Below are positions 9,152 through 9,239 of a stretch of 9,239 bases of DNA, in pieces. Positions within the stretch are counted from its first letter, which is position 1. Each line of letters starts with the position of its first letter. The stretch lies in NCBI GenBank assembly GCA_904394195.1, contig CAJFNH010000041.1, positions 1 to 9,239 of the forward strand, written 5' to 3'. The notes beneath the pieces are model-generated. The model was not told the origin of the DNA and made no database searches. It saw only the letters and a program-made list of their open reading frames with translations. The translations under genes and the position numbers were made by a program. The DNA is from Candidatus Gallimonas caecicola (lineage in GTDB: Bacteria > Bacillota > Clostridia > Christensenellales > Borkfalkiaceae).

Positions 9152-9239
9152 TGACACCTGCGGTGTACGGAGCGTAAATTAAGCGGAATCCACAACGATG
9201 TTACGGGAGCGCTCGTCGGGGGGAACTAGGCAAGGTCTG
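9152..9239 (+). ncRNA. Candidate non-coding RNA, possibly 6S RNA, 5' part only
   Basis: No open reading frame of any length follows the promoter; the ATG at 9151 stops after eight codons. The first bases form a hairpin ACACC-TGC-GGTGT, and farther on GCGTAA and TTACG, GAGCG and CGCTC could pair. CACCTGCGGTGTACG resembles the CCTG..GTGT stretch near the 5' end of many bacterial 6S RNAs, which are about 180-200 nt and bind sigma-A RNA polymerase. Only about 88 bases are in the window, so the closing 3' strand cannot be checked. A riboswitch or leader of a gene beyond the edge is the main alternative. Confidence 0.4.

Overview
The window looks like a chromosomal segment of a GC-rich member of the Bacillota, most likely class Clostridia. 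The evidence is strong AGGAGG-type ribosome binding sites, sigma-A type promoters with 17-18 bp spacers, hairpin-plus-U-tract terminators, and a T-box leader in front of ileS. This placement is inference from style; no 16S or other diagnostic marker is present. I see no phage, insertion sequence, CRISPR array or tRNA.

Layout, left to right. (1) Positions 37-2423, minus strand: a two-gene operon encoding an ABC ATPase with N-terminal FHA domains, then its ABC-2 type permease (4-bp ATGA overlap). It has its own promoter and ends in a symmetrical terminator at the left edge. (2) 2564-3601, minus: a family 2 glycosyltransferase with its own promoter and terminator. (3) 3708-6830, minus: ileS, a long type 2-like isoleucyl-tRNA synthetase. 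A leader of about 265 nt (6831-7096) carries a T-box with an AUC (Ile) specifier and an attenuator hairpin. (4) 7171-8041, minus: a ZIP-family metal transporter split into two reading frames, TM1-3 and TM4-8, by lesions in the cytoplasmic linker. (5) 8258-9064, plus: a pyridoxal/pyridoxamine kinase, divergent from the ZIP gene, behind a perfect consensus promoter. (6) 9118-9239, plus: a promoter followed by the start of a probable non-coding RNA, possibly 6S RNA, cut by the window edge.

Most units are independently transcribed, single-function housekeeping genes. Only the FHA-ABC/permease pair is a clear operon. The points most worth a second look are the split ZIP gene with a readable His/acid-rich linker between the halves, the full T-box architecture with an unusual T-box sequence, the candidate 6S RNA at the right edge, and the palindrome over the glycosyltransferase promoter. 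I found no convincing wholly new system; several smaller unusual points are listed.
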